A stretch of 64,000 nt of DNA from Petrimonas mucosa (GCF_900095795.1 NZ_LT608328.1:2039001-2103000), one strand, 5' to 3'; shown: positions 51,112 through 61,304, numbered from the stretch's first letter. The notes: generated by a model not told the origin, from the sequence alone. Numbers and translations are program-made.

Positions 51112-53469
51112 CTATTTTTTCGTTTTCTTGGCCGCAGTTTTCGACCCTTTTCTGGCACTCCCCTTCGGGGTGTCGGCACTCGTCGTTCCCTCGATAATCT
51201 GCCGGCACTGCTCAAGCGTCAACTCTTCCGGCTTCTGTGATTTTGGAATCTTGTAATTTTTCTTCCGATAGGCGATATAGGGGCCATACCGTCCGTTCAA
51301 CACCTGCACTTCAGGATCTTCGGTAAAGGTCTTGATCACCTTCTCGCGGTCCTTCTGCTCCTTTGCCTCGATCAGCTCGATCGCCTCCTCGGCGGTAATT
51401 TCCAAAGGATCGACTCCCTTGGGTAACGAAACAAACTTGTTGTCGTGACGGATATAAGGACCGAAGCGGCCAACGCCGACAACCATCTCCTTGTCGCGGA
51501 ACGTACCGAGTGAACGGGGCAGATCGAACAGCCGGAGCGCCTCTTCCAATGTTATGGTTTCGATCGACTGTGTTTTCTGCAGTGAAGCGAACAGCGGCTT
51601 CTCCTCTTCATCGGGAGTACCCACCTGTACCAACGGACCGTAACGGCCGATTTTTACCGAGACCTGACGTCCCGACTTGGGGTCGGTTCCCAATACCCGC
51701 TCACCCGCCTTATGCTCCATCCTCATCTCCATCGTCTCTTCCACAATCGGATGGAATTCTTTATAAAAATCCTTTATTGCACTGTTCCACTGCTGTTTAC
51801 CTTCGGCAATGGTGTCAAAATCCTTTTCTACGTTTGCAGTGAAATGGTAATCCACAATCTTCGGGAAATACTCCACCAGAAAGTCGTTGACCACTATTCC
51901 GATATCGGTGGGCACCAGCTTGTTCTTGTCGGTCCCTACCGTCTCCTTCTTGTCGGTGTCCTTGATCTTCCCATTCTTAAGTGTAAGGATATTGTAGACC
52001 CTTTCAACACCCTCCACGGTTTTCTTTTCGACATATTCCCGGTTCTGGATGGTGGAGATGGTGGGTGCATAGGTAGATGGACGCCCGATGCCCAACTCTT
52101 CCATTTTCCGTACCAGTGAAGCCTCGGTGTATCTGGGGGGCCGTTGCGTGAATCGCTCGGTTGCGGTCGTTTCCCGCATCGACAACTGTTCGTTCACCTT
52201 CATCGGAGGCAGCAGCCCCTCTTCATTTTCGCCGTTCTCTTCGTCGGTCCCTTCGAGGTAGACACGCAGGAACCCGTCGAATTTGATCACCTCTCCCGTG
52301 GCAATGAATTTTCCGTCGGCATTGGAGATATCGATGGTAGCCACCGTCTTCTCCAGTTCGGCATCCGCCATCTGCGAAGCGATGGTCCGTTTCCAGATCA
52401 GGTCGTACAACCGCTTCTCCTGTGCGGTGTCGCCCGCTTCATGCTCGTTGATATAGGTAGGCCGTATAGCTTCGTGAGCCTCTTGCGCTCCTTTAGATTT
52501 GGTGGTATATTTTCTGATTTTCAGATAGTTTTCTCCATACTGATCCAAAATTTCCGCTTTGGCGGTATTGATGGCCAGGGAGGAGAGATTGACCGAGTCC
52601 GTTCTCATATAGGTGATCCTTCCCGATTCATAGAGGCGTTGTGCCACCATCATCGTCTGGGCTACCGAGAAGCCGAGCTTCCGTGAGGCCTCCTGTTGCA
52701 AGGTGGAGGTGGTGAAAGGGGGTGCCGGTGATTTCCGTGCCGGTTTGATGGAGATATCCTCCACGCTGAAAACTGAGGTTTTCAGTTTTTCCAGCAGTGC
52801 CAGCGCCTCCTCCTTTGTTTTCAGCCGTTTGTTGTACTCGGCTTTCACCTCGTATTGCTGCCCGTTTTCCTCTTTGGTAAAGATAGCTACCACCCGATAG
52901 GCAGCCTCAGATTGGAAATTCTGGATCTCCCGTTCCCGCTCGACAATAAGACGTACGGCGACCGACTGTACCCTTCCTGCCGAAAGTGCCGGTTTAATCT
53001 TGCGCCACAAAACGGGCGACAGTTCAAAGCCGACTATCCTGTCCAGCACGCGTCGTGCCTGCTGGGCATCGACCAGGTTCCGGTTTATCTCCCGTGGATT
53101 CTTTACTGCTTCCTGAATGGCCGGCTTGGTGATTTCATGAAAGACAATCCGTTTGGTATCCTTGTTCTTCAGGTCCAGCACATCATAGAGGTGCCAGGAG
53201 ATGGCCTCTCCTTCACGGTCCTCATCGGAAGCGAGCCAAACGGTTTCCGCACGTTGAGCAGCAGCTTTCAGCTCCGAGACCACCTTTTTCTTGTCGGCTG
53301 GAATCTCGTAAATGGGTTCGAAATTGTTCTCCAAATCAATACTGAAATCTTTCTTCTTGAGATCCCGGATATGCCCGTAGCTGGACATCACTTTAAAATC
53401 GCTGCCCAGGAATTTCTCAATTGTTTTTGCCTTTGCAGGCGACTCAACGATTACCAGATTTTTTGCCAT
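51112..53469 (-). CDS. topA: DNA topoisomerase I
   Basis: 785 residues. The Toprim domain starts VIVESPAKAKTIEKFLG, and GRITYMRTDSVNL carries the active-site Tyr. The C-terminus has three GRYGPY-type repeats (GRYGPLVQVG, GRFGPYIRHD, GRYGPYIAYRKK) in place of the zinc-ribbon motifs of E. coli TopA, then a Lys-rich tail. It relaxes negative supercoils. Its stop codon is 2 bases from the GNAT start on the same strand. Confidence 0.96.
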   Translation of the reverse strand: MAKNLVIVESPAKAKTIEKFLGSDFKVMSSYGHIRDLKKKDFSIDLENNFEPIYEIPADKKKVVSELKAAAQRAETVWLASDEDREGEAISWHLYDVLDLKNKDTKRIVFHEITKPAIQEAVKNPREINRNLVDAQQARRVLDRIVGFELSPVLWRKIKPALSAGRVQSVAVRLIVEREREIQNFQSEAAYRVVAIFTKEENGQQYEVKAEYNKRLKTKEEALALLEKLKTSVFSVEDISIKPARKSPAPPFTTSTLQQEASRKLGFSVAQTMMVAQRLYESGRITYMRTDSVNLSSLAINTAKAEILDQYGENYLKIRKYTTKSKGAQEAHEAIRPTYINEHEAGDTAQEKRLYDLIWKRTIASQMADAELEKTVATIDISNADGKFIATGEVIKFDGFLRVYLEGTDEENGENEEGLLPPMKVNEQLSMRETTATERFTQRPPRYTEASLVRKMEELGIGRPSTYAPTISTIQNREYVEKKTVEGVERVYNILTLKNGKIKDTDKKETVGTDKNKLVPTDIGIVVNDFLVEYFPKIVDYHFTANVEKDFDTIAEGKQQWNSAIKDFYKEFHPIVEETMEMRMEHKAGERVLGTDPKSGRQVSVKIGRYGPLVQVGTPDEEEKPLFASLQKTQSIETITLEEALRLFDLPRSLGTFRDKEMVVGVGRFGPYIRHDNKFVSLPKGVDPLEITAEEAIELIEAKEQKDREKVIKTFTEDPEVQVLNGRYGPYIAYRKKNYKIPKSQKPEELTLEQCRQIIEGTTSADTPKGSARKGSKTAAKKTKK

Positions 53470-53554
53470 TCATCTTGTTTTATTCTCCCATCGGGATATT
53501 TCACTTCATTTTCGGGAGCAAAAGTAGTAATTTTGCATCAGCAAAAAGAATTTT

Positions 53555-54154
53555 TCACCCTTTTTCGATTTTTACGCCGTAAATTCGCGAAAGGATATCG
53601 TATAACCGCTGGAATTCCGATTTCCGGATGCGGAGTTTCATCGTGCAGCTCTCCTTAAAATCCTGCTCCCAAGTCACATTCTCGAATTGCTTCAGGACAC
53701 GCATCACATCGTTGAGCAGGAGATAACCGAATTGAATGGTCAGGGTACTCTCCACCGTACGTTCAACGATCTGCGCATGGCTGATGGCATCTTCGGCCGC
53801 CTCCCTGTAGGCCTTGATCAGCCCGCTTGTACCCAGGAGCGTTCCGCCAAAATAGCGGACGACGATAATCAACACGTTGGTAAGCCCGTACGAATTTATC
53901 TGTCCCAAGATCGGTTTCCCCGCAGTACCGGAAGGCTCCCCGTCGTCGTTTGACCGGTACTCCTCACGCTCGGGACCCAGCATATATGCCCAGCAGACAT
54001 GCCGTGCATCGTAATATCTCTTGCGATGCTCCTCCACAATCCTCTTGACCTCCCCAGGTGATTCCACGTGAAAAACAAACGAAAAGAACTTGCTCTTCTT
54101 TTCGGTAATATAACCTTCGGCCGCCTGTTCGATCGTTTTATAGGTGTCTTGCAT
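53555..54154 (-). CDS. yigZ: YigZ/IMPACT family protein
   Basis: 199 residues from the ATG giving MQDTYKTIEQAAEGY; an upstream in-frame Met at 54202 lies inside a terminator region and is rejected. The N-terminal UPF0029 domain shows DARHVCWAYMLGP, DDGEPSGTAGKPIL and VVRYFGGTLLG; the C-terminal DUF1949 part folds like elongation-factor domain V. Function in bacteria is not settled; a translation-linked role is suggested from eukaryotic IMPACT. It lies between topA and nrdJ on the same strand, behind a terminator. Confidence 0.9.
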   Translation of the reverse strand: MQDTYKTIEQAAEGYITEKKSKFFSFVFHVESPGEVKRIVEEHRKRYYDARHVCWAYMLGPEREEYRSNDDGEPSGTAGKPILGQINSYGLTNVLIIVVRYFGGTLLGTSGLIKAYREAAEDAISHAQIVERTVESTLTIQFGYLLLNDVMRVLKQFENVTWEQDFKESCTMKLRIRKSEFQRLYDILSRIYGVKIEKG

Positions 54155-54179
54155 AAGACAAAAGTAATAAATTACCATC

Positions 54180-54210
54180 AAAAAAGCGATACCGGTTGGC
54201 ATCGCTCTTT
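54180..54210 (-). terminator. Intrinsic terminator after nrdJ
   Basis: GCGAT (54186-54190) pairs with ATCGC (54201-54205), with inner CC/GG around a 4-base loop. On the minus strand six T follow, about 35 bases beyond the nrdJ stop codon. Confidence 0.8.
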
Positions 54211-54241
54211 TGGTTTTGTAAAACGCCAGACGTTTACCGGA

Positions 54242-56791
54242 CTATCCGCACTTCGAAGCTCCGCAGTTGCGGCACTTGAGACACCCCTCCTCGAAGACCA
54301 GCGACTCTACTCCGCAGACGGGGCACTTCTGACCCTTGGCTTCGGTTTCGTTGGGCAGATAACGCTTCAACGCACGCTCCACACCGTTCTTCCAGGTGTT
54401 GATGGTCTCGCTGTCCAGCTCGAGGCCCGACACCAGCTTGATCACCTGGTCGATCGGCATACCGTAGCGCAACACGCCCGAAATCAGTTTGGCGTAATTC
54501 CAGTATTCGGGATTGAACTTTCCGTCCAGTCCTTCGATGGTCACTTTGTAGCCCTTGCGGTTCTGGAACTGGAAGTCGTAATGTTTACGTCCGTCGCTGT
54601 CGTACGCCTTGATGATCTTTCCTGAGGTGACATTCTTGGGCAGAATAATGCCATCGTCCTCGTCGTTGAGACCGGTAAAGATCTCGTAGGGCCTGCCGTT
54701 GAGCAGTCCGATGAAGGCTATCCACTTCTCCTTGTTGTTCTGGAACTTGATCACATCGGCATCCAGCTCGGTCGGACGGGAGGTGACCACCGGTGGCAGC
54801 TCGTAACAATCCTCGTTGTTGTTTCTCTTCTCCTCCTCCTTATTGTCATTTGTGATCAGCACGCCAGAACGGGAGCCGTCGCGATAGACCGTACACCCTT
54901 TACAGCCACTCTTCCATGCCTCCATGTAGAGTTCGCCCACAAGTTCCTCGGTCACGTCTGAGGGCAGATTGATGGTCACACTGATGCTGTGATCCACCCA
55001 TTTCTGCACACGCCCCTGCATTCGCACCTTCATGAGCCAGTCCACATCGTTTGAGGTAGCCTTGTAGTATGGTGATTTTGCCACCAGCTCATCGATCTCC
55101 TCGTTGGTATATTTCTTCGTGGTAGGATAGCCGTTCGCCACCATCCAGTCCACAAACTTGTGGTGGAAAACCACATACTCTTCCCAGGAATCGCCGTTTT
55201 CATCTACAAAGTCGATCTTCACATCCTTGTCGCTGGGATTTACCTTGCGCCGACGTTTGTATACCGGCATGAAGACTGGCTCGATACCCGAGGTGGTTTG
55301 CGACATCAGACTGGTTGTCCCCGTTGGAGCAATCGTCAGACAGGCAATGTTGCGACGGCCATATTTCACCATCTTCTCGTAGAGTTTGGGATCTTCGTTC
55401 TTCAACCTGTTGATGAACGGATTGTTCTTCTCCCTCTCGGCATCGTATACTTCAAACGCTCCGCGCTCTTTCGCCAACTCCACCGAAGAGGCATATGCAT
55501 TGAGTGCCACCACCTTGTGTACCTTTTCCGAGAAATCGTTACCCTCTTCAGATCCGTAACGGATTCCTAGGGCGGCCAGCATATCGCCTTCGGCAGTAAT
55601 GCCTACTCCTGTACGGCGGCCCTCGAGCGTCTTCCTGCGAATCTTCTCCCACAGGTGGCGTTCGGCCGACTTCACCTCTTCCGATTCGGGATCGCTGTCG
55701 ATCTTCTCCAGGATCTGGTCGATCTTCTCCGACTCCAGGTCGATGATGTCGTCCATGATGCGCTGTGCCAGGCGGACATGTTTTGCGAAAAGATCAAAAT
55801 CGAAATAGGCATCCTTTTTGAACGGATTCACCACGTATGAGTAGAGGTTGATTGCCAGCAGACGGCAACTGTCGTAAGGACACAGCGGGATTTCACCGCA
55901 GGGGTTGGTCGATACCGTCTGGAAACCCAGATCGGCATAACAATCGGGAACCGATTCACGGATGATCGTATCCCAGAAGAGTACGCCAGGTTCAGCCGAA
56001 CGCCAGGCGTTGTGTACGATCTTCTCCCAGAGCTTTTTGGCATCGATATCCTTGACATACTTCGGTTTATCCGAGTCGATGGGGTACTGCTGACGGTAAA
56101 CCGTGCCCTCCTTGACCGCCTTCATGAAGTCATCGTCGATCTTAACCGATATATTGGCTCCGGTAACTTTTCCCTGTTCCAGCTTTGCGTCGATAAAGTC
56201 CTCCGCATCGGGGTGCTTGATGGAGACACTCAACATCAGTGCCCCGCGCCTGCCATCCTGAGCCACCTCACGGGTGGAGTTGGAGTAGCGCTCCATAAAG
56301 GGAACCAGCCCCGTGGAGGTTAGCGCGGAATTCTTTACGGGTGAACCCTTGGGACGGATGTGAGACAGGTCGTGTCCCACTCCGCCGCGCCGCTTCATCA
56401 ACTGGACCTGCTCCTCGTCGATACGGATGATCGCCCCGTATGAATCGGCGTTTTTACCCATACCTATCACAAAGCAGTTCGAGAGAGATGCTACCTGGAA
56501 CTCATTCCCGATCCCAGTCATTGGACTGCCCTGAGGAATGATATACCTGAAACGGTCAAACAGATCAAACAGTTCCTTCTCGCTCAACGGATTGGCATAC
56601 TTCCTTTCAATTCTGCCCACTTCGTTGGCCAGTCGCCAATGCATATCCTCGGGTGTTTTCTCGTAGATCCTGCCCTCACTGTCCTTCAAGGCGTACTTGC
56701 TGACCCAAACCTTTGCAGCAAGTTCGTCTCCTTTAAAATACTCCAACGTTGCACTATAGGCCTCGTCGAAAGTATAAATCTTTTTTCTCAT
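54242..56791 (-). CDS. nrdJ: Adenosylcobalamin-dependent ribonucleotide reductase (class II)
   Basis: 849 residues. SNCFVIG, NPCGEIPLCPYDSC and APTGTTSLMSQTTSG are the catalytic barrel motifs, with Cys residues for the thiyl radical and disulfide. The C-terminus has two CXXC pairs (CPVCGVES, CLKCRNCG) that act as a zinc-type or reductant-shuttling tail. It makes deoxynucleotides from ribonucleotides without oxygen or iron, needing vitamin B12. No B12 riboswitch motif is visible upstream. A terminator lies after it, and a 456-base gap upstream. Confidence 0.93.
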   Translation of the reverse strand: MRKKIYTFDEAYSATLEYFKGDELAAKVWVSKYALKDSEGRIYEKTPEDMHWRLANEVGRIERKYANPLSEKELFDLFDRFRYIIPQGSPMTGIGNEFQVASLSNCFVIGMGKNADSYGAIIRIDEEQVQLMKRRGGVGHDLSHIRPKGSPVKNSALTSTGLVPFMERYSNSTREVAQDGRRGALMLSVSIKHPDAEDFIDAKLEQGKVTGANISVKIDDDFMKAVKEGTVYRQQYPIDSDKPKYVKDIDAKKLWEKIVHNAWRSAEPGVLFWDTIIRESVPDCYADLGFQTVSTNPCGEIPLCPYDSCRLLAINLYSYVVNPFKKDAYFDFDLFAKHVRLAQRIMDDIIDLESEKIDQILEKIDSDPESEEVKSAERHLWEKIRRKTLEGRRTGVGITAEGDMLAALGIRYGSEEGNDFSEKVHKVVALNAYASSVELAKERGAFEVYDAEREKNNPFINRLKNEDPKLYEKMVKYGRRNIACLTIAPTGTTSLMSQTTSGIEPVFMPVYKRRRKVNPSDKDVKIDFVDENGDSWEEYVVFHHKFVDWMVANGYPTTKKYTNEEIDELVAKSPYYKATSNDVDWLMKVRMQGRVQKWVDHSISVTINLPSDVTEELVGELYMEAWKSGCKGCTVYRDGSRSGVLITNDNKEEEKRNNNEDCYELPPVVTSRPTELDADVIKFQNNKEKWIAFIGLLNGRPYEIFTGLNDEDDGIILPKNVTSGKIIKAYDSDGRKHYDFQFQNRKGYKVTIEGLDGKFNPEYWNYAKLISGVLRYGMPIDQVIKLVSGLELDSETINTWKNGVERALKRYLPNETEAKGQKCPVCGVESLVFEEGCLKCRNCGASKCG

Positions 56792-57247
56792 TTATTTACC
56801 TTTTTGACCAATTAATTCTACTAACTATTCCCACGCATGAAACATCTCCTCTCATGCAATTTTTTCATAGTCTAAATTTGGAACTACAAGTTTAAGAAAT
56901 GTTTCAGAGTTAACAATAAAAAACAAATAAAAGTTTTCAACAAAATAAAAAGTTTTCCAAAATATTTTTTAATTGATTTATTGTCAAGATGTTATGTTTT
57001 TACCGGGTCGAAAAAGTTTTCCATTTTGTTGAACTACCATACATATCAGTAACTTACACGATAAAAAAACCGATCAATCTGCCTGCAGAAACCGAGCCAG
57101 AAATGAAAGAGATCGGCAGCGTTCTCGATTAAGTTTACAGGAGTAATTGAGGGATGAAGAAGGATGTTGAGGAAAAGGGTCAGAATAACAAATAAAATCA
57201 TTACTTTTGCAACCTGATTTATCCACTTTATAATTACAGAACCGATA
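56792..57247. other. AT-rich gap between divergent nrdJ and speA
   Basis: It has no reading frame of protein character. GCATGA (56835-56840) and TCATGC (56852-56857) form a hairpin in the nrdJ leader, and its loop on the minus strand holds GAGGAGATG. CCGATC (57070-57075) and GATCGG (57111-57116) pair with a wide 35-base loop followed, on the minus strand, by seven T, a weak terminator candidate. A B12 riboswitch was sought and not seen. Confidence 0.5.
57202..57209 (+). promoter_or_regulatory. Promoter -7 element for speA
   Basis: TACTTTTG, exact TAnnTTTG match, 38 bases before the ATG. No matching -33 element seen. Confidence 0.5.
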
Positions 57248-59149
57248 ATGAGAAAATGGCGCATTGAGGATTCGGAAGAACTGTACAATATTGACGGTTG
57301 GGGAAACGGATACTTCTCAATTAATGAAAAGGGGAACGTGCAGGTAACTCCCCGCAAATCGTCGGGAGGGGCTGTTGATTTGAATGATCTGATGCGTGAG
57401 CTCTATCTCCGCGACGTTTCAGCTCCCGTTCTGGTACGGTTTCCGCAAATTCTGGACAACCGGATCGAAAAGATCTCGACCTGTTTTGAGATTGCAGCAA
57501 AAGAGTATGGCTATGCCTCGCAGAATTACATTGTCTATCCCATCAAGGTTAACCAGATGCGTCAGGTGGTTGAAGAGATCGTGACGTACGGGAAACGGTT
57601 CAACATAGGTCTTGAGGCTGGCTCCAAACCTGAACTCCATGCTGTTCTTGCCATCAACACCAGCGAGAACTCCATCATCATCTGCAATGGCTATAAGGAT
57701 GAAAGCTACATCGAACTGGCCTTGCTGGCGAAAAAGATGGGGAAAGAGGTTTTTATCGTGATTGAGAAGCTGAATGAACTTGAACTTACCATTGAGATAT
57801 CCAAGCGACTGAAAGTCAAGCCCAACATCGGTATCCGTATCAAGCTAGCCAGTTCCGGAAGCGGGAAATGGGAAGAGTCGGGCGGCGATGGAAGCAAGTT
57901 CGGATTGAACTCCAGCGAACTGCTCGTGGCACTCGATCTGCTCAAGAAGCACAAGATGACCGACTGTTTCCGGTTGATCCATTTCCATATCGGTAGCCAG
58001 ATCACAAAGATACGCCGAGTGAAGACCGCCTTGCGGGAAGCATCGCAGTTCTATGTCCAGCTTCACCTGCTGGGATTCAACGTGGAGTTTGTGGATATCG
58101 GCGGCGGACTGGGCGTCGATTACGATGGAACACGATCTTCATACAGCGAGAACAGTATCAACTACTCCATCCAGGAGTATGTGAACGACTCGATCTTCTC
58201 GTTTGTGGATGCTGCAAACAAGAATGAGATACCACACCCCAAAATCATTACCGAATCGGGTCGGGCTCTCACGGCACACCATTCGGTACTTATCTTCGAG
58301 GTGCTCGAGACGGCCACACTCCCCGAATGGAAAGAGGATGTGGAGATCCAGGAGAATGACCATGAGCTGGTAAAAGAGCTGTACAAGATCTGGGACAACC
58401 TCACTCAGACGCGAATGTTGGAGGCGTGGCACGATGCACAGCAGATCCGCGAGGAGTCGCTAGACCTCTTCAGCCTTGGATTGCTCGACCTGAAGACCAG
58501 GGCACAGGTGGAACAGCTCTATTTCTCGATTATCCGGGAGATCAACATCACCATCAACCGGTCGAAACATGCACCTGAAGAGCTTCGCCAGCTCTCGTCG
58601 CTGCTGCCCGACAAATATTTCTGTAATTTTTCGTTGTTCCAGTCTCTGCCCGACTCGTGGGCAATCGACCAGGTATTTCCCATCATCCCCATTCACCGGC
58701 TGGACGAAAAGCCGGAGAGGACGGCTACCCTACAGGATATCACCTGCGATTCCGACGGAAAGATTGCCAGTTACACGGCACAGGGCGGCTTCCATCGATC
58801 GTTCATCCCGGTCCATACGCTCAAAAAAAACGAGCCCTACTACATCGGGGTATTCCTGGTGGGAGCATACCAGGAGATATTGGGCGACCTGCACAACCTG
58901 TTTGGTGACACCAATGTCGTTCACGTCGTGACGGATGAAAACAGCGGATACAAAATCGAGCAGGTAATCGACGGCGAGACAGTTGCCGAAGTGCTGGAAT
59001 ATGCACAGTACAACGCCAAGAAGCTGGTTCGTACGGTTGAGACGTGGGTAATGAGTTCGGTGAAGAAGGGTCAAATATCGGTGGAAGAGGGAAAAGAGTT
59101 CCTGTCGAACTACCGTTCAGGACTGTACGGATATACCTATCTGGAGTAA
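57248..59149 (+). CDS. speA: Biosynthetic arginine decarboxylase
   Basis: 633 residues, the size of SpeA. YPIKVNQ has the PLP Lys, IHFHIGSQI and DIGGGLGVDYDG lie in the alanine-racemase-like barrel, and the C-terminal beta domain has FSLFQSLPDSWAIDQVFPI. It turns arginine into agmatine, the first step to putrescine. nspC, later in the polyamine pathway, lies 1 kb downstream on the opposite strand. The short convergent gap to nadD (11 bases) shows no hairpin. Confidence 0.95.
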   Translation: MRKWRIEDSEELYNIDGWGNGYFSINEKGNVQVTPRKSSGGAVDLNDLMRELYLRDVSAPVLVRFPQILDNRIEKISTCFEIAAKEYGYASQNYIVYPIKVNQMRQVVEEIVTYGKRFNIGLEAGSKPELHAVLAINTSENSIIICNGYKDESYIELALLAKKMGKEVFIVIEKLNELELTIEISKRLKVKPNIGIRIKLASSGSGKWEESGGDGSKFGLNSSELLVALDLLKKHKMTDCFRLIHFHIGSQITKIRRVKTALREASQFYVQLHLLGFNVEFVDIGGGLGVDYDGTRSSYSENSINYSIQEYVNDSIFSFVDAANKNEIPHPKIITESGRALTAHHSVLIFEVLETATLPEWKEDVEIQENDHELVKELYKIWDNLTQTRMLEAWHDAQQIREESLDLFSLGLLDLKTRAQVEQLYFSIIREINITINRSKHAPEELRQLSSLLPDKYFCNFSLFQSLPDSWAIDQVFPIIPIHRLDEKPERTATLQDITCDSDGKIASYTAQGGFHRSFIPVHTLKKNEPYYIGVFLVGAYQEILGDLHNLFGDTNVVHVVTDENSGYKIEQVIDGETVAEVLEYAQYNAKKLVRTVETWVMSSVKKGQISVEEGKEFLSNYRSGLYGYTYLE

Positions 59150-59160
59150 ACAATCCTCCA

Positions 59161-59745
59161 TCACCGGTAGAGTCCGTTGGACAAGATATAATCATACACC
59201 TGTGCGGGCAGAAATGCCCGCATGTTTTTTCCCATCCGTATGCTCTCACGGATGAATGTTGAAGAGATCTCCACTATAGGGGCGTCTATCAACTGTACAT
59301 TCTCCGGAAGCGGCCTGTCTGCTCCCACCTCCTCTCCCGGTCGGGGATAGATCAGGATCCTGAACTCCTCTATCAACCGTTGGTGCTCTTTCCACCGGGG
59401 GAATTTCCTCCAGTTATCGCTGCCAATAACAAGCGTGAACTCCACATCCGGGTTCTCACTCCTTAATCTTGTCAACGTATCGATGGTATAGGAAGGCTTC
59501 GGCATGCAGAACTCGATATCCGAAACCAGCAGGCGGTCGAACTCCTCTACCGCCAGTCTCGCCATCTCCAGCCTGATCTTCTCATCCAGCAGGCTGTCTG
59601 CCTCTTTAATTGGATTATGCGGGGAGACCACGAGCCAGATCTCGTCGAGACTGGTAAACTCCAAAAGATAGTTTGCCAGTATCAAGTGGCCTGTATGAAC
59701 CGGATTAAAGGAGCCTGAAAAGATGCCGACCTGCTTTTTCTTCAT
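59161..59745 (-). CDS. nadD: Nicotinate-nucleotide adenylyltransferase
   Basis: 194 residues from the ATG giving MKKKQVGIFSGSFNPVHTGHL; a TTG/ATG extension to 59757 adds only four residues. FNPVHTGHL is the HXGH nucleotidyl transfer motif, FVIGSDNW-type residues read LVIGSDNWRKF, and ISSTFIRESI is the C-terminal ISSTXXR motif. It makes nicotinate adenine dinucleotide for NAD synthesis. The 81-residue GlsB-like gene lies 29 bases upstream on the same strand. Confidence 0.94.
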   Translation of the reverse strand: MKKKQVGIFSGSFNPVHTGHLILANYLLEFTSLDEIWLVVSPHNPIKEADSLLDEKIRLEMARLAVEEFDRLLVSDIEFCMPKPSYTIDTLTRLRSENPDVEFTLVIGSDNWRKFPRWKEHQRLIEEFRILIYPRPGEEVGADRPLPENVQLIDAPIVEISSTFIRESIRMGKNMRAFLPAQVYDYILSNGLYR

Positions 59746-59774
59746 CAAACTGATCACTTATGCTGTCAGTGGAA

Positions 59775-60020
59775 CTACTTCCGTTTCAAGAGGGAAATTA
59801 TCCAAAGCAGAAGAATTGCTCCTACCAATGCGGTTATCAGGCTTCCGATCAATCCATTGCCCACGCCTATTCCCAGCAGGTCGAAGACCCAGCCGCCGAT
59901 AAGTGCGCCGATAACGCCTACTACGATATTCATCAGCAACCCGAAGCCGCCTCCACGCATAATGTTTCCCGCGAGCCAGCCCGATACTGCTCCGACGATG
60001 ATAAACCACAACCAACTCAT
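59775..60020 (-). CDS. GlsB/YeaQ/YmgE family stress-associated membrane protein
   Basis: 81 residues from the ATG giving MSWLWFIIVGAVSGWLAG; a TTG two codons earlier is possible. Three hydrophobic helices with the family motifs GWLAGNIMRGGG, NIVVGVIGALIGGWV and GLIGSLITALVGAILLLWI. Related small proteins are induced by stress in several bacteria, function not known. It precedes nadD by 29 bases. Confidence 0.88.
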   Translation of the reverse strand: MSWLWFIIVGAVSGWLAGNIMRGGGFGLLMNIVVGVIGALIGGWVFDLLGIGVGNGLIGSLITALVGAILLLWIISLLKRK

Positions 60021-60140
60021 AAGCAACAGTTTTTAGTTAATGATATATTGTATCGACAAGACGATCCCATCAACAACTAAACAGAAAAATGTGGCTATTT
60101 GTTTAATCTGTGCAACTATTTTACCTGATCGGTCAGAATA

Positions 60141-61283
60141 TTAACTCATCCGGTTTTTATAATCCTCATAACCGAATCGCCGGTAGAGTAGAAACTCGTT
60201 CTCCTTTGTCCAGAGTCCGATAGAGGGATGCGACACTCCGTTGAACATGGTGGTCTTTACGATGGTGTAATGGATCATATCCTCGAACACCACCTTATCC
60301 CCCACCTTCAGCGGTTCATCGAACGACCAGTCGCCCATGAAATCGCCGCTCAGACAACTGTTTCCGCCCATCCGGTAGGTCGGCTTCCCGGGTACCGGTT
60401 CATGGTACGCCCCACGGATTCTCGGCTTGTAGGGCATTTCGAGACAATCGGGCATATGACAGGCGAAGGAGACGTTAAGCATGGCGGTCAGGATGCCGTC
60501 GTTCTCCACGATGTCTGCCACATCCGCCACCAATACTCCGGTCTGCCAGGTGAACGCACTGCCGGGCTCGAGGATAATCTCCAGGTTGGGATACTTCTCC
60601 CTGAAACGGAGCAGCAACCCGATCAGGTGCTCCACATCGTAATCCTTGTGAGTCATCAGATGTCCTCCCCCCAGGTTCAGCCACTCCACCCGGGTCAGAA
60701 AGTGCCCGAATTTCTGCTCCACAACCTCCAGGGTCTTTTCGAGGTCGTAGGAGTTGCTTTCACACAGGTTGTGAAGATGGAGGCCGGTAACTCCCTCCGG
60801 CAGGGTATTCCCCATGTTTTTTGCCGTAACACCGAGACGTGAACCGGGCATGCTGGGATTGTAGAGGTCGGTCTCCACTACTGAAAATTCCGGGTTGATA
60901 CGGATTCCGCATTTGATTGTTCCGGGTGAAGCCATCACTTGCGGATAAAACCGATGAAACTGGGCCAGCGAATTGAAAGTGATATGGCTGCTGTATTTCA
61001 GAAAGTGCGGAAAATCGGCATCGGTATAGGATGGTGCATAGGTGTGGGCAGGGCTCCCCATCTCTTCGAAAGCCAGTTGTGCCTCCGCCACCGAACTTGC
61101 CGTGGAGTGGGCAATGTACTCCCTTACGATGGGAAATGACTTCCAGAGGGCAAACGCCTTGAATGCAAGTATGACGGTCACCCCCGCCCGCTCTTCTACC
61201 GATTTTATCAGTTGCAGGTTGTTGCGCAGCAACTGCTCTTCCATCACATAGCATGGGGAAGGAATTTTACTGAGATCGATCAT
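60141..61283 (-). CDS. nspC: Carboxynorspermidine/carboxyspermidine decarboxylase
   Basis: 380 residues from the ATG giving MIDLSKIPSPCYVMEE; the promoter element TAGATTTG (61312-61305) lies too close to allow the earlier codon at 61307. ILAFKAFALWKSFP has the PLP Lys, WLNLGGGHL and EPGSAFTWQTG are barrel motifs. It decarboxylates carboxyspermidine to spermidine in the pathway used by gut Bacteroidetes instead of S-adenosylmethionine-based synthesis. The dehydrogenase partner is not in this window. Confidence 0.93.
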   Translation of the reverse strand: MIDLSKIPSPCYVMEEQLLRNNLQLIKSVEERAGVTVILAFKAFALWKSFPIVREYIAHSTASSVAEAQLAFEEMGSPAHTYAPSYTDADFPHFLKYSSHITFNSLAQFHRFYPQVMASPGTIKCGIRINPEFSVVETDLYNPSMPGSRLGVTAKNMGNTLPEGVTGLHLHNLCESNSYDLEKTLEVVEQKFGHFLTRVEWLNLGGGHLMTHKDYDVEHLIGLLLRFREKYPNLEIILEPGSAFTWQTGVLVADVADIVENDGILTAMLNVSFACHMPDCLEMPYKPRIRGAYHEPVPGKPTYRMGGNSCLSGDFMGDWSFDEPLKVGDKVVFEDMIHYTIVKTTMFNGVSHPSIGLWTKENEFLLYRRFGYEDYKNRMS

Positions 61284-61304
61284 CTGTTTACTGTTTACAA
61301 AACG

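Noticed and set aside
56792-57247. Cobalamin riboswitch upstream of B12-dependent nrdJ
   Set aside because: No B12-box (GCCACTG) on the minus strand and too AT-rich for the conserved core.
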